Shown here: one piece after another, positions 50,410 through 58,803 of the stretch
How positions within the stretch are numbered: the stretch's first letter is position 1
Layout: each line of letters starts with the position of its first letter
Assembly (NCBI GenBank): GCA_019746135.1
Contig: JAIESI010000043.1
Coordinates: forward strand, 1 to 64,000
Direction: 5' to 3'
DNA length: 64,000 nt
Origin: Xanthobacteraceae bacterium
GTDB lineage: Bacteria > Pseudomonadota > Alphaproteobacteria > Rhizobiales > Xanthobacteraceae
The notes under the pieces: model-generated
The model's input: the letters and a program-made list of their open reading frames with translations, nothing else
Database searches by the model: none
Told to the model about the DNA's origin: nothing
Translations under genes and position numbers: made by a program

Positions 50410-51306
50410 TCAGGATTTCTTCGCCGCACGCATCTCCACGCCGGCGCGCTTCTCGACGGTCTTGGCCAGCTCGGTGAAGTCCGACTGCTCGCCGTTCTCC
50501 TTCATCGCCGCCTCCCACAGGCTGCCGACCGCCTTCGCGACCTCGAGCGGGATGCCGAAGTCTTCGGCTTCGGCGAGGAACAGCCGCACGTCCTTCACCA
50601 TCAGCGCCATGCCGAAGCCGTAGTCGAAGGTGCCGGGCAGCACCGAGCGGGGAAACTTCTGCGTCGTCGCCGTGTTCATGCCGCTGCCGGCATTGATCAC
50701 GTCGCACATCAGGCTCGGATCGAGGCCGGCCTTGACCCCCATCGCGATCGCTTCGGAGCTTGCCGCCATGCCGGTGGCCGAGAGGAAATTGTTGGCGAGC
50801 TTCATGCTTTGCGCCATGCCGGGCTTATCGCCGCAGTAGAACACCTTGCCGAACACCTCGAGCGCCGGACGGACCAACTCGACCTCGTCCTTCGGGCCGG
50901 ACACCATGACGGCGAGCGTGCCCTTCTCCGCGCCGGCGACGCCGCCGCTCACCGGGCAATCGATCTGCACGATGTTGCGGGCTTGCAAAATTTCCGCGGT
51001 CTTGACCGCCGCGCGCGAGCCGGTGGTGGAGAGGTCGATATAGCGACGGACGCGGTTGCCGCGGGTGAGGCCGTTCTCGCCGTTGACCACCTTCATGCCG
51101 ATGTCGAGCGAGGGCAGGCTCGTCATCACCGTCTCGACCCGGCTGGCGACGTCGGCCGGCGAGCTTGCCGCCTGCGCGCCGAGCTTAACGAGCTTGTCCA
51201 TCGCCTCCTTGCGGGTGTCGAACACCGTGAGCTTGTGCCCGGCCTCGACCAAGCGGCGGCTCATCGGGCCGCCCATGTTGCCCAGGCCGATGAATCCGAT
51301 TTCCAT
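50410..51306 (-). CDS. NAD(P)-dependent oxidoreductase (3-hydroxyisobutyrate dehydrogenase family)
   Basis: MEIGFIGLGNMGGPMSRRLVEAGHKLTVFDTRKEAMDKL; DCPVSGGVAGAEKGTLAVMV. Confidence 0.9.
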   Translation of the reverse strand: MEIGFIGLGNMGGPMSRRLVEAGHKLTVFDTRKEAMDKLVKLGAQAASSPADVASRVETVMTSLPSLDIGMKVVNGENGLTRGNRVRRYIDLSTTGSRAAVKTAEILQARNIVQIDCPVSGGVAGAEKGTLAVMVSGPKDEVELVRPALEVFGKVFYCGDKPGMAQSMKLANNFLSATGMAASSEAIAMGVKAGLDPSLMCDVINAGSGMNTATTQKFPRSVLPGTFDYGFGMALMVKDVRLFLAEAEDFGIPLEVAKAVGSLWEAAMKENGEQSDFTELAKTVEKRAGVEMRAAKKS

Positions 51307-51333
51307 TCCAGCTCCTCCCGAGAATTCTGCCGT

Positions 51334-52476
51334 TCAAACCTTAGCAGCTTTGGGCGCGAACTCGGCGCGCACTTTGGCGCTGTGCTCGCCCACCGCGGGC
51401 ACCGGCCCATAGCGCCGCGGCTCGCCGTCGCGCTGGGCGGCGGGCGCCGGATAGGACAGCGGGCCGTTGGGCGAGCCGAGCGTGATGCGGCGCAGATGCG
51501 GGTGCCGCGCGAGCTCGGCCGGGCCGTTGACGCGGCCGAAGGCGATGTCGGCCTCGGCGAGCTTCTGTTCCAGCGCGTTGACGTCGAGCCGGCCGAAGGC
51601 GGCGGCGACCCTGCCGTCGGTTTCGGCGCGGCGCTTCACCCGCTCGATGTTGGTGGCGAAGTTCGGATCGGCGGCGAGCGCTTTGTCGTCGAGCACCTTC
51701 TCGGCGAGGATGCGCCATTCGCGGTCGCTCTGGATCGAGATCAGGATATCCGCGCCGTCCTTCGACTTGAACACGCCGTAGGGCGAGATCGAGGTGTGCG
51801 CGAGCCCGATGCGCTTGGGCGGCGAGCCGCCCTCGTGCTGCAGCAGCGGCACCGTCATCCAGTCGGCCATGGCGTCGAACATCGACACCGAGATCGCCGC
51901 GCCCTCGCCGGTGCGGCCGCGCGCGATCAGCGCCTCGAGGATCGCCTCATAGGCGTTCATGCCCGAGGCGATGTCGCAGACCGACACGCCGACGCGCGAG
52001 GGCGCCTCCGGCCCGCCGGTCACCGAGGCGACGCCGGCCTCGGCCTGGATCAGCATGTCGTAGGCCTTGCGCTGCGCATAGGGGCCGGTTTCGCCATAGC
52101 CCGACACCGAGCAGACGATCAGCCGCGGATAGTCGCGCCGCAGCCGGTCGAGGCCGAAGCCGAGCTTGGCGACCGAGCCGGGCTTGAGGTTCTGGATGAA
52201 CACGTCGGCTTTGGCGAGCATGGCTTCGAGCAGCGCCTTGTCCTCGTCCTTGGCGAGATCCATCACCACGGATTCCTTGCCGCGGTTGAGCCAGACGAAA
52301 TAGCTCGACTGCCCGTTTGCGAGCGCGTCGTAACCGCGCGCGAAGTCGCCCTCGGGACGCTCGATCTTGATGACGCGCGCGCCGGCGTCGGCGAGCCGGC
52401 ACGAGCACATGGGTGCTGCGACCGCCTGCTCCAGCGAGACGACGAGGATGCCGGAGAGGGGGAGCGTCGGTGCCAC
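51334..52476 (-). CDS. CaiB/BaiF family (class III) CoA transferase
   Basis: LPLSGILVVSLEQAVAAPMCSCRLADAGARVIKIERPEGDFARGYD; ADVFIQNLKPGSVAKLG. Confidence 0.92.
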   Translation of the reverse strand: MAPTLPLSGILVVSLEQAVAAPMCSCRLADAGARVIKIERPEGDFARGYDALANGQSSYFVWLNRGKESVVMDLAKDEDKALLEAMLAKADVFIQNLKPGSVAKLGFGLDRLRRDYPRLIVCSVSGYGETGPYAQRKAYDMLIQAEAGVASVTGGPEAPSRVGVSVCDIASGMNAYEAILEALIARGRTGEGAAISVSMFDAMADWMTVPLLQHEGGSPPKRIGLAHTSISPYGVFKSKDGADILISIQSDREWRILAEKVLDDKALAADPNFATNIERVKRRAETDGRVAAAFGRLDVNALEQKLAEADIAFGRVNGPAELARHPHLRRITLGSPNGPLSYPAPAAQRDGEPRRYGPVPAVGEHSAKVRAEFAPKAAKV

Positions 52477-52479
52477 GGC

Positions 52480-52884
52480 TTACCTCTCCCCGCTTGCGGG
52501 GAGAGGTCGGACCGCGAAGCGGTCCGGGTGAGGGGGGCTCTCCGCGCGGACGGCGGCTGCGATGACTTCGAGAACGCCGTCCATATTTTTCATAACGTCA
52601 TGATTCCAGAATCGCAGGACACGGTAGTTGTGGTCGGTCAGCCATCGGTCGCGAATACGATCCGTTTCGCTGTCAGCGTGCTGTCCGCCATCAAGCTCGA
52701 CAATCACTCGCGCTTCGCGGCATACGAAGTCAACCACGTATGGCCCGATCGACTCCTGGCGAACAAACTTACGACCTTCAATTGATCGCGAGCGCAGCCG
52801 GTACCATATGCGTAATTCGGCATCGGTTGAATTCTGACGAAGCCGCCGCGCTCTGTTCGTTTTGATGACGTTGGCAGGACGCAT
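52480..52884 (-). CDS. DUF559 (Vsr-like) endonuclease-domain protein
   Basis: RLRQNSTDAELRIWYRLRSRSIEGRKFVRQESIGPYVVDFVCREARVIVELDGGQHADSETDRIRDRWL. Confidence 0.9.
   Translation of the reverse strand: MRPANVIKTNRARRLRQNSTDAELRIWYRLRSRSIEGRKFVRQESIGPYVVDFVCREARVIVELDGGQHADSETDRIRDRWLTDHNYRVLRFWNHDVMKNMDGVLEVIAAAVRAESPPHPDRFAVRPLPASGER
52481..52536 (+). repeat. 56-bp palindromic repeat, one side of DUF559 gene
   Basis: TACCTCTCCCCGCTTGCGGGGAGAGGTCGGACCGCGAAGCGGTCCGGGTGAGGGGG. Confidence 0.85.
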
Positions 52885-52893
52885 GTGGCAACT

Positions 52894-52949
52894 CCCCCTC
52901 ACCCGCCGCGCTACGCGCGTCGACCTCTCCCCGCAAGCGGGGAGAGGTA
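52894..52949 (-). repeat. 56-bp palindromic repeat, inverted copy on other side of DUF559 gene
   Basis: CCCCCTCACCCGCCGCGCTACGCGCGTCGACCTCTCCCCGCAAGCGGGGAGAGGTA. Confidence 0.85.
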
Positions 52950-52974
52950 CTCGCGGCGCCACCACCCGAACATT

Positions 52975-54144
52975 CTAGTACGACCGCGGCAATCCAAGCA
53001 CGTGCTCGGCGATGTACGACAGCACCAGATTGGTCGAGATCGGCGCCACCGTGTAGAGCCGCGTCTCGCGGAACTTGCGCTCGATGTCGAACTCCTCGGC
53101 GAAGCCGAAGCCGCCATGGGTCTGCAGGCACATGTCGGCCGCGGCCCATGACGCTTCCGCGGCGAGCTGCTTCGCCATGTTGGCCTGCTCGCCGCAATCC
53201 TCGCCCGCCTCGTAGCGCCGCGCGGCCTCGTGCACCATCAATTCCGCGGCGCGCATCTGCATGTAGCAGCGGGCGATCGGGAACTGGACGCCCTGGTTCT
53301 GGCCGATCGGCCGGTTGAACAGCGTGCGCTCCTTGGCGTAGGCCGACGCCTTCTCGACGAACCACTTGGCGTCGCCGATGCACTCCGAGCCGATCAGGAT
53401 GCGCTCGGCATTCATGCCGGAGAGAATGTAGCGGAAGCCCTTGCCCTCCTCGCCGACCAGGCTGTCGGCCGGGATCCGCATGTTGTCGAAGAACACTTCC
53501 GTCGTCGCGTGGTTCATCATGGTGCGGATCGGCCGGATCGTCAGCCCCTGGCCCTGCACCGCGCGCATGTCGACCAGAAACACCGACAGCCCGTCGGTGC
53601 GCGACTTCGCCTGCTCGCGCGGCGTGGTGCGGGCGAGCAGCAGCATCAGGTCGGAATGCTCGGCGCGCGAGGTCCAGATCTTCTGGCCGTTGACCACATA
53701 GCCGCTGTTGCCGTCCTTGACCGCGGTGGTGCGCAGCGACAGCGTGTCGGTGCCGGAGGTCGGCTCGGTGACGCCGAACGCCTGCAAGCGCAACTCGCCC
53801 CTGGCGATGCCCGGCAGATACTTCTGCTTCTGCTCGGCGCTGCCGTGCCGCAGCACCGTGCCCATGGTGTACATCTGCGCGTGGCAGGCGGCGCCGTTGC
53901 AGCCCGCGGCATGGATTTCCTCCATGATCGCCGCGGCCGCCGACATCTTGAGGCCGCTGCCGCCGTATTCTTCGGGGATCAGCGCTGCGAGAAAGCCCGC
54001 CTTGGTCAGCGCCTGCACGAACCCGGTGGGGTAGGCGCGCTCGCGGTCGACCCTGCGCCAGTATTCGCCGGGAAATTCCGCGCACAACGCCCGCACCGCC
54101 TCACGGATCGGCGCAAGCTCGGCGTCGTGCGCGGCGCCCGTCAT
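52975..54144 (-). CDS. Acyl-CoA dehydrogenase family protein
   Basis: LQAFGVTEPTSGTDTLSLRTTAVKDGNSGYVVNGQKIWTSRAEHSDLM; QTHGGFGFAEEFDIERKFRETRLYTVAPISTNLV. Confidence 0.93.
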   Translation of the reverse strand: MTGAAHDAELAPIREAVRALCAEFPGEYWRRVDRERAYPTGFVQALTKAGFLAALIPEEYGGSGLKMSAAAAIMEEIHAAGCNGAACHAQMYTMGTVLRHGSAEQKQKYLPGIARGELRLQAFGVTEPTSGTDTLSLRTTAVKDGNSGYVVNGQKIWTSRAEHSDLMLLLARTTPREQAKSRTDGLSVFLVDMRAVQGQGLTIRPIRTMMNHATTEVFFDNMRIPADSLVGEEGKGFRYILSGMNAERILIGSECIGDAKWFVEKASAYAKERTLFNRPIGQNQGVQFPIARCYMQMRAAELMVHEAARRYEAGEDCGEQANMAKQLAAEASWAAADMCLQTHGGFGFAEEFDIERKFRETRLYTVAPISTNLVLSYIAEHVLGLPRSY

Positions 54145-55001
54145 CCCTTCACCTCGGCGCGGCCGTTGTTCATCACCACGACGTTGCGCGCGGGCACCGA
54201 GGCGCGGAAGCTCACGACATTGCCGTCGCGCCACATCTCGGTGCGGATGGTCTCGCCGGGAAACACCGGCGCCGAGAACCGCCCGCCGAACGCGGCGACG
54301 CGCGCAGGATCATAGTCGCAGACGCTTTTCAGCAGCGCGTGGCCGACGACGCCGAAGGTGCCGAGCCCGTGCAGGATCGGCTTGGGAAAGCCCGCGGTCG
54401 TGGCCATCTCCGGGTCGATGTGCAGCGGATTGCGGTCGCCGGAGAGGCGATAGATGGTCGCCTGCTCCGGCCGCGTGGCGAGATCGCAGACGAGGTCCGG
54501 CGCGCGCCCGGGGATCGGGTGCACCGGCGGGCTCTCGCGCGGCGGGCCGCCGAAGCCGCCGTCGGCGCGGCAGAACGTGGTCTGCGTCGTGGTCGCGATC
54601 AGCGCGCCGCTCGCCTTGTCAAAGACCTTGCGCTCGGCATAGACCAGCGCACCCTTGCCCGGCCCCTTGTCGATCACCTCGAGGACGCGGGTCTTGCCGA
54701 CCACCGTGCCGGCCGGCTTCAGCGGCTGGTGCAGGAAGACCGCCTGCTCGCCGTTGACGATCCGCACCCAGTCGATGCCGGTGTCGAGATCGCGCACCCA
54801 GAAGCCCGGATAGCCGAGCATGGCGGCGAAGGTCGGCAGGGCCTTGAGGCTCCGCTCGTAGACGAAATCGAGCTGTTTCAGGTCGAGCGGGTCGTGGCCG
54901 AGGCCGACGCCCAGCGCGTAAAGAATCGTGTCCTTGTCGGTGTAGGTGTGCTCGGCGTCGGGGATTTTCAGCGCGAGCAGCTTGTCGTAGTTGATGGCCA
55001 T
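54141..55001 (-). CDS. MaoC-family enoyl-CoA hydratase
   Basis: YTDKDTILYALGVGLGHDPLDLKQLDFVYE; YRLSGDRNPLHIDPEMATTAGFPKPILHGLGTFG. Confidence 0.92.
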   Translation of the reverse strand: MAINYDKLLALKIPDAEHTYTDKDTILYALGVGLGHDPLDLKQLDFVYERSLKALPTFAAMLGYPGFWVRDLDTGIDWVRIVNGEQAVFLHQPLKPAGTVVGKTRVLEVIDKGPGKGALVYAERKVFDKASGALIATTTQTTFCRADGGFGGPPRESPPVHPIPGRAPDLVCDLATRPEQATIYRLSGDRNPLHIDPEMATTAGFPKPILHGLGTFGVVGHALLKSVCDYDPARVAAFGGRFSAPVFPGETIRTEMWRDGNVVSFRASVPARNVVVMNNGRAEVKG

Positions 55002-55090
55002 GCCCTACTCCGTCAGCGCGCCAACCGGCGCAACACACTCCGCCGTCATCACCGGGCTTGTCCCGGTAATCTCGACGTAGCTCCTCCCAT

Positions 55091-56005
55091 TCAGATCGGA
55101 TCCCAGGCGAACACCTCGCCGGAGCGGTCGAGCGGCGTGAACGAGGGGCCGAACGCGCCCTTGAGCTGCGCGTCGATCTTCTCCGGCGTCCAGCCGTCGG
55201 AGCGGTGGATGGCGCGGATCGGCCGGGTCTGGTTGAACAGGAAAATCTCGTTGTTGCGCACCGAGAAGATCTGCCCGGAAATTCCCGCGGCCTTGTCGGA
55301 GCCGAGATAGACCACGAGCGGCGCGATCTTCTCCGGCGTCATCTGCTGCAGCCGCGCGACGCGCTCCTTCTCGGCGTCGGTCTCGGTCGGGATCGAGCCG
55401 ATCATGCGGCCCCAGGCGAACGGCGCGATGGCGTTCGAGCGCACGTTGAAGCGCTGCATGTCGAGCGCGATGCCGCGCGACAGGCCGACGATGCCCATCT
55501 TCGCCGCCATGTAGTTGGCCTGGCCGAAGTTGCCGATCAGCCCCGAGGTCGACGTCATGTGGATCATCGAGCCGGAGTTCTGCTCGCGGAAGTGCGCGGC
55601 GCAGGCGCGGCTCATCGAGAACGAGCCGTGCAGATGCACCGCGATCACGTCCGACCAGTCGGACCAGCTCATGCGGTGGAAGATCTTGTCGCGCAGGATG
55701 CCGGCGTTGTTGACCAGGATATCGACGCGGCCGAAGGTCTCCAGCGTCGAGGCGACGATCTTGTCGGCGTTGGCGGGATCGCCGATCGAGACGGTCGAGG
55801 CGATGGCGTGGCCGCCCTTCTTCCTGATCTCGTTGACCACCTCCTGGGCCGGGCCGACGTCGCCGCCGGAGCCGTCCAGCGCCGCGCCGATGTCGTTGAC
55901 CACGACCTTGGCGCCCTCCTCGGCGAGCATGAGCGCGATGGCGCGGCCGATGCCGCGGCCCGCGCCGGTGACGATTGCGACTTTTCCTTCGACGATTCCT
56001 GGCAC
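55091..56005 (-). CDS. SDR-family 3-hydroxyacyl-CoA dehydrogenase-like oxidoreductase
   Basis: VEGKVAIVTGAGRGIGRAIALMLAEEGAKVVVNDIGAALDGSGGDVGPAQEVV; GTG start behind GGAGGGAATT. Confidence 0.9.
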   Translation of the reverse strand: MPGIVEGKVAIVTGAGRGIGRAIALMLAEEGAKVVVNDIGAALDGSGGDVGPAQEVVNEIRKKGGHAIASTVSIGDPANADKIVASTLETFGRVDILVNNAGILRDKIFHRMSWSDWSDVIAVHLHGSFSMSRACAAHFREQNSGSMIHMTSTSGLIGNFGQANYMAAKMGIVGLSRGIALDMQRFNVRSNAIAPFAWGRMIGSIPTETDAEKERVARLQQMTPEKIAPLVVYLGSDKAAGISGQIFSVRNNEIFLFNQTRPIRAIHRSDGWTPEKIDAQLKGAFGPSFTPLDRSGEVFAWDPI

Positions 56006-56017
56006 AATTCCCTCCAC

Positions 56018-56132
56018 GTCATGCCCGGCTTCATGCCGGGCATCCACGCCTTGGCCGCACATTAAAGGCGTGGATGGCCGGGACAACGGGTCCCCGCCAA
56101 CTTTGTTGGCGGGGTCCCGACCCGGCCATGAC
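56018..56132. repeat. Intergenic palindromic repeat cluster
   Basis: ATCCACGCCTT/AAGGCGTGGAT and GGTCCCCGCCAAC-TTT-GTTGGCGGGGTCC inverted repeats, GTCATGCCCGGC-type ends. Confidence 0.7.
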
Positions 56133-56167
56133 GGCGGCGTACGCGGCAACTCCTGCGTGAAATTGGG

Positions 56168-57274
56168 CTAACGGCCCCAGACCTCGTCGGCCACTTCCAC
56201 GATCAGGCGCAGCTTCGCCCATTGCTCGTCCTCCGTGAGCAGGTTGCCCTCCTCGGTCGAGGCAAAGCCGCACTGGCCGGACAGGCAGAGCTGGTCGAGG
56301 CTTGCGAACTTCGCCGCCTGGTCGATCCGGCGCTTGAGCTCGTCCTTGCTCTCGAGCTGGCCGGTCTTGGTGGTCACCAGCCCGAGCACCACGGTCTTGC
56401 CCTTCGGCAGCAGCCGCAGCGGCTCGAAGCCGCCGGCGCGCTCGGTGTCGTACTCCATGAAATAGCCGTGCACGTTGGTCTGGTTGAACAGCACGTCGGC
56501 CTCGGCGTCATAGCCGCCGGCGCCCATGAAGGTGGATTTGTAGTTGCCGCGGCACAGGTGCATGGTGATGGTCATATCGGAGGGAATGTCCGACATCGCC
56601 GCGTTGATCAGCTTGGCATAGAGCGGCCCGAGCTTCTCCGGATCGTCGCCGCGCTTCACCATCTGGTCGCGGTAGTTCGGATCGCACAGCATGGCGATGA
56701 ACACCTCGTCGAGCTGAAGGTAGCGGCAGCCGGCGTCGGCAAAACCGCGCACCGCCCGCTTGTAGGCGTTGCCGAGGTCGTCCCAGAAACGGTCCATCGA
56801 CGGATACACGGTCTTGTCGATCGGCGTCGCGATCGGCCGACCGTAGATCGCCGACGGCGCCGGAATGGTGATCTTCGGCGTGCGCCTGGTGTGCGCCGCG
56901 ACGAACCTGAAGTGCTCGACCATCGGATGCGGCCCGGCCATGCCGAGCTTGCCGGTGACCTTCACGCCTTCGTTGCGGGTGTTGACCGCGGCGAAATGCA
57001 CGCCCTCGGCCATGAGGTGCTTCTCGGCGCCGTCGAGGCCCCACAGGAAGTCGAGATGCCACCACGAGCGGCGGAACTCGCCGTCGGTGACGGCTTCAAG
57101 GCCGACATCCTCCTGCTTCCTGATGACGCGCTCGATCTCGCGGTCTTCGATTTCTTTCAATGCCTGCGGCGTGATCTCGCCTTTGGCGTGCTTCGCGCGC
57201 GCGTCATGGACCGCCTGCGGACGGAGCAGGCTGCCGACATGGTCGGCGCGGAACGGCGGCTTGGTGCGTTTCAT
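56168..57274 (-). CDS. Short MetE-like protein, paralog 2
   Basis: MKRTKPPFRADHVGSLLRPQAVHDARAKHAKGEI; MHLCRGNYKSTFMGAGGYD, FMEYDTERAGGFEPLRLL, LSGQCGFAS. Confidence 0.9.
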   Translation of the reverse strand: MKRTKPPFRADHVGSLLRPQAVHDARAKHAKGEITPQALKEIEDREIERVIRKQEDVGLEAVTDGEFRRSWWHLDFLWGLDGAEKHLMAEGVHFAAVNTRNEGVKVTGKLGMAGPHPMVEHFRFVAAHTRRTPKITIPAPSAIYGRPIATPIDKTVYPSMDRFWDDLGNAYKRAVRGFADAGCRYLQLDEVFIAMLCDPNYRDQMVKRGDDPEKLGPLYAKLINAAMSDIPSDMTITMHLCRGNYKSTFMGAGGYDAEADVLFNQTNVHGYFMEYDTERAGGFEPLRLLPKGKTVVLGLVTTKTGQLESKDELKRRIDQAAKFASLDQLCLSGQCGFASTEEGNLLTEDEQWAKLRLIVEVADEVWGR

Positions 57275-57335
57275 GTGGCTTCTCCCTGTTTTTGGTTTTC
57301 TTAGCACTGGCGGTCGTGCGGCTGGCTCGCTCTCG

Positions 57336-57481
57336 TGTCCCGGGCGCGACGCAGCACGCAGCGCAGCGGAGTGATGCGGCGCAGACCCGGGACCGTTCCA
57401 CATTCGGTATTCGTAACGGTCCCGGGTCTGCAGTGCATCACTTCGCGCTGTCGCGCTACGTGCTGCACTGCGCCCGGGACA
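57336..57481. repeat. Inverted pair of the GIY-YIG-flanking repeat type with a short spacer only
   Basis: TGTCCCGGGCGCGACGCAGC...GCAGACCCGGGACCGTT (57336-57397) and AACGGTCCCGGGTCTGC...GCCCGGGACA (57415-57481). Confidence 0.82.
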
Positions 57482-57493
57482 CGGAAGAACGGG

Positions 57494-58765
57494 CTACGGC
57501 CTCGCCTTCTCGAACGGATAGATGATGTCCCCCGACTTGTACTGCGGCGGATAGAGCAGCACCTCGGCCTTCAGGTCGCGGAACTGGTCGATCGAACCGT
57601 CCTTGATGTTCTGGAACTGGATCAGCAGCATCCGGTCCTTGGCCCATTCGCCCTTGTCGCCGAACTTCACGTCACCCGCGGTGGTCTTGAACGTGGTCTT
57701 GCGCAGGTGGTCGGCGATCCGGTCGTCGTTCAGGCTGTTGGTCGCCTTGATCGAGTCGCCCAGCACCTGAAGATACGCGTAGGCCCAGACCGGCATGTAG
57801 TAGCCGAGCGGATCGACGCCTTCGGCCGCGGCGCGCGCCTGATACTTCTTCAGGAGCTCCATCGAGCCCGGGAACTGCAGCTTCTCGAACGGCAACCAGG
57901 TCTCGTAGTTGACGATGCCGTTCAGCAGCGGACCAAGCTGCATCTTGAACGCCGTCGCTTGCAGGCCGACCATCGCGCCGCCGATCATCTTCGGCTTGTA
58001 GCCGATCTCGTTGATCGCCTTCAGCAAGCCGACCGAGTCGAGCGGGTACGAGCAGATCATCACAATGTCGGGATTGCTGGCCTGGATCGCGCGCACGATC
58101 GGGCCGAAATCCGTGGTCGGCGGCGGATAGGTCCGGTCATAGGTGATGCGGAGCTTCAGGTTCTTGGCGTTCTCGCGCGCGCCGTCGCAGGCGTTGCGGC
58201 CGAACTCGGCATCGGCGGCGACGATCGCGACCGACGTGGGCTTCGGGTTCTGCGCCATCGCCACCGTGAAGAAGCCCTCGCTGTAGGTGGGCTTCGGCGT
58301 CGGTCCGGTCGGCAGCATCGAGAAGTATTTGTCGTATTTGAACTCGTCGTTGATGCCGGTGCCGAACAGGCTGATGAACAGCCGCTTCTTCTGGATCATC
58401 ACCGGCATGGCCGCCGCGATCTGGGTCGAGGCATAGGCGCTGACCGCGAAGTCGACCTTGTCGACGTCGAGAAGCTTGGAGTAGATGCCGGGCACCTGCG
58501 CCGGGCTCGACTGGTCGTCGTAATAGATCAGCTTCACCGGGCGGCCGAGCAGCCCGCCCGACTTGTTGATGTCATCCTCCCAGATCTTCATCGCCACCAG
58601 CGACATCTTGCCGTTGGCCGAGAGCGGCCCGGTCAGCGACATGCTGAAGCCGATCTTGATCGGCTCGCCGCTCTGCGCGAGTGCCGCGCCGGCCGACAAG
58701 GCCAGCGCCGCGGCGCCGCACGCGACATTGCGCGCGAGACGCCGCCAGTTGAGCAGTCCACTCAT
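57494..58765 (-). CDS. ABC transporter substrate-binding protein (branched-chain amino acid/amide type)
   Basis: Signal peptide; GEPIKIGFSMSLTGPLSANGKMSLVAMKIWEDDINKSGGLLGRPVKLIYYDDQSSPAQV. Confidence 0.9.
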   Translation of the reverse strand: MSGLLNWRRLARNVACGAAALALSAGAALAQSGEPIKIGFSMSLTGPLSANGKMSLVAMKIWEDDINKSGGLLGRPVKLIYYDDQSSPAQVPGIYSKLLDVDKVDFAVSAYASTQIAAAMPVMIQKKRLFISLFGTGINDEFKYDKYFSMLPTGPTPKPTYSEGFFTVAMAQNPKPTSVAIVAADAEFGRNACDGARENAKNLKLRITYDRTYPPPTTDFGPIVRAIQASNPDIVMICSYPLDSVGLLKAINEIGYKPKMIGGAMVGLQATAFKMQLGPLLNGIVNYETWLPFEKLQFPGSMELLKKYQARAAAEGVDPLGYYMPVWAYAYLQVLGDSIKATNSLNDDRIADHLRKTTFKTTAGDVKFGDKGEWAKDRMLLIQFQNIKDGSIDQFRDLKAEVLLYPPQYKSGDIIYPFEKARP

Positions 58766-58803
58766 GCTTTCCTCCGTTGCAAAACCAGAATTCCGCCGAT
58801 CGC

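Noticed and set aside
52480-52884. DUF559 protein as part of a restriction or Vsr repair system
   Set aside because: No methyltransferase or restriction gene nearby; the only associated feature is the flanking palindrome pair.
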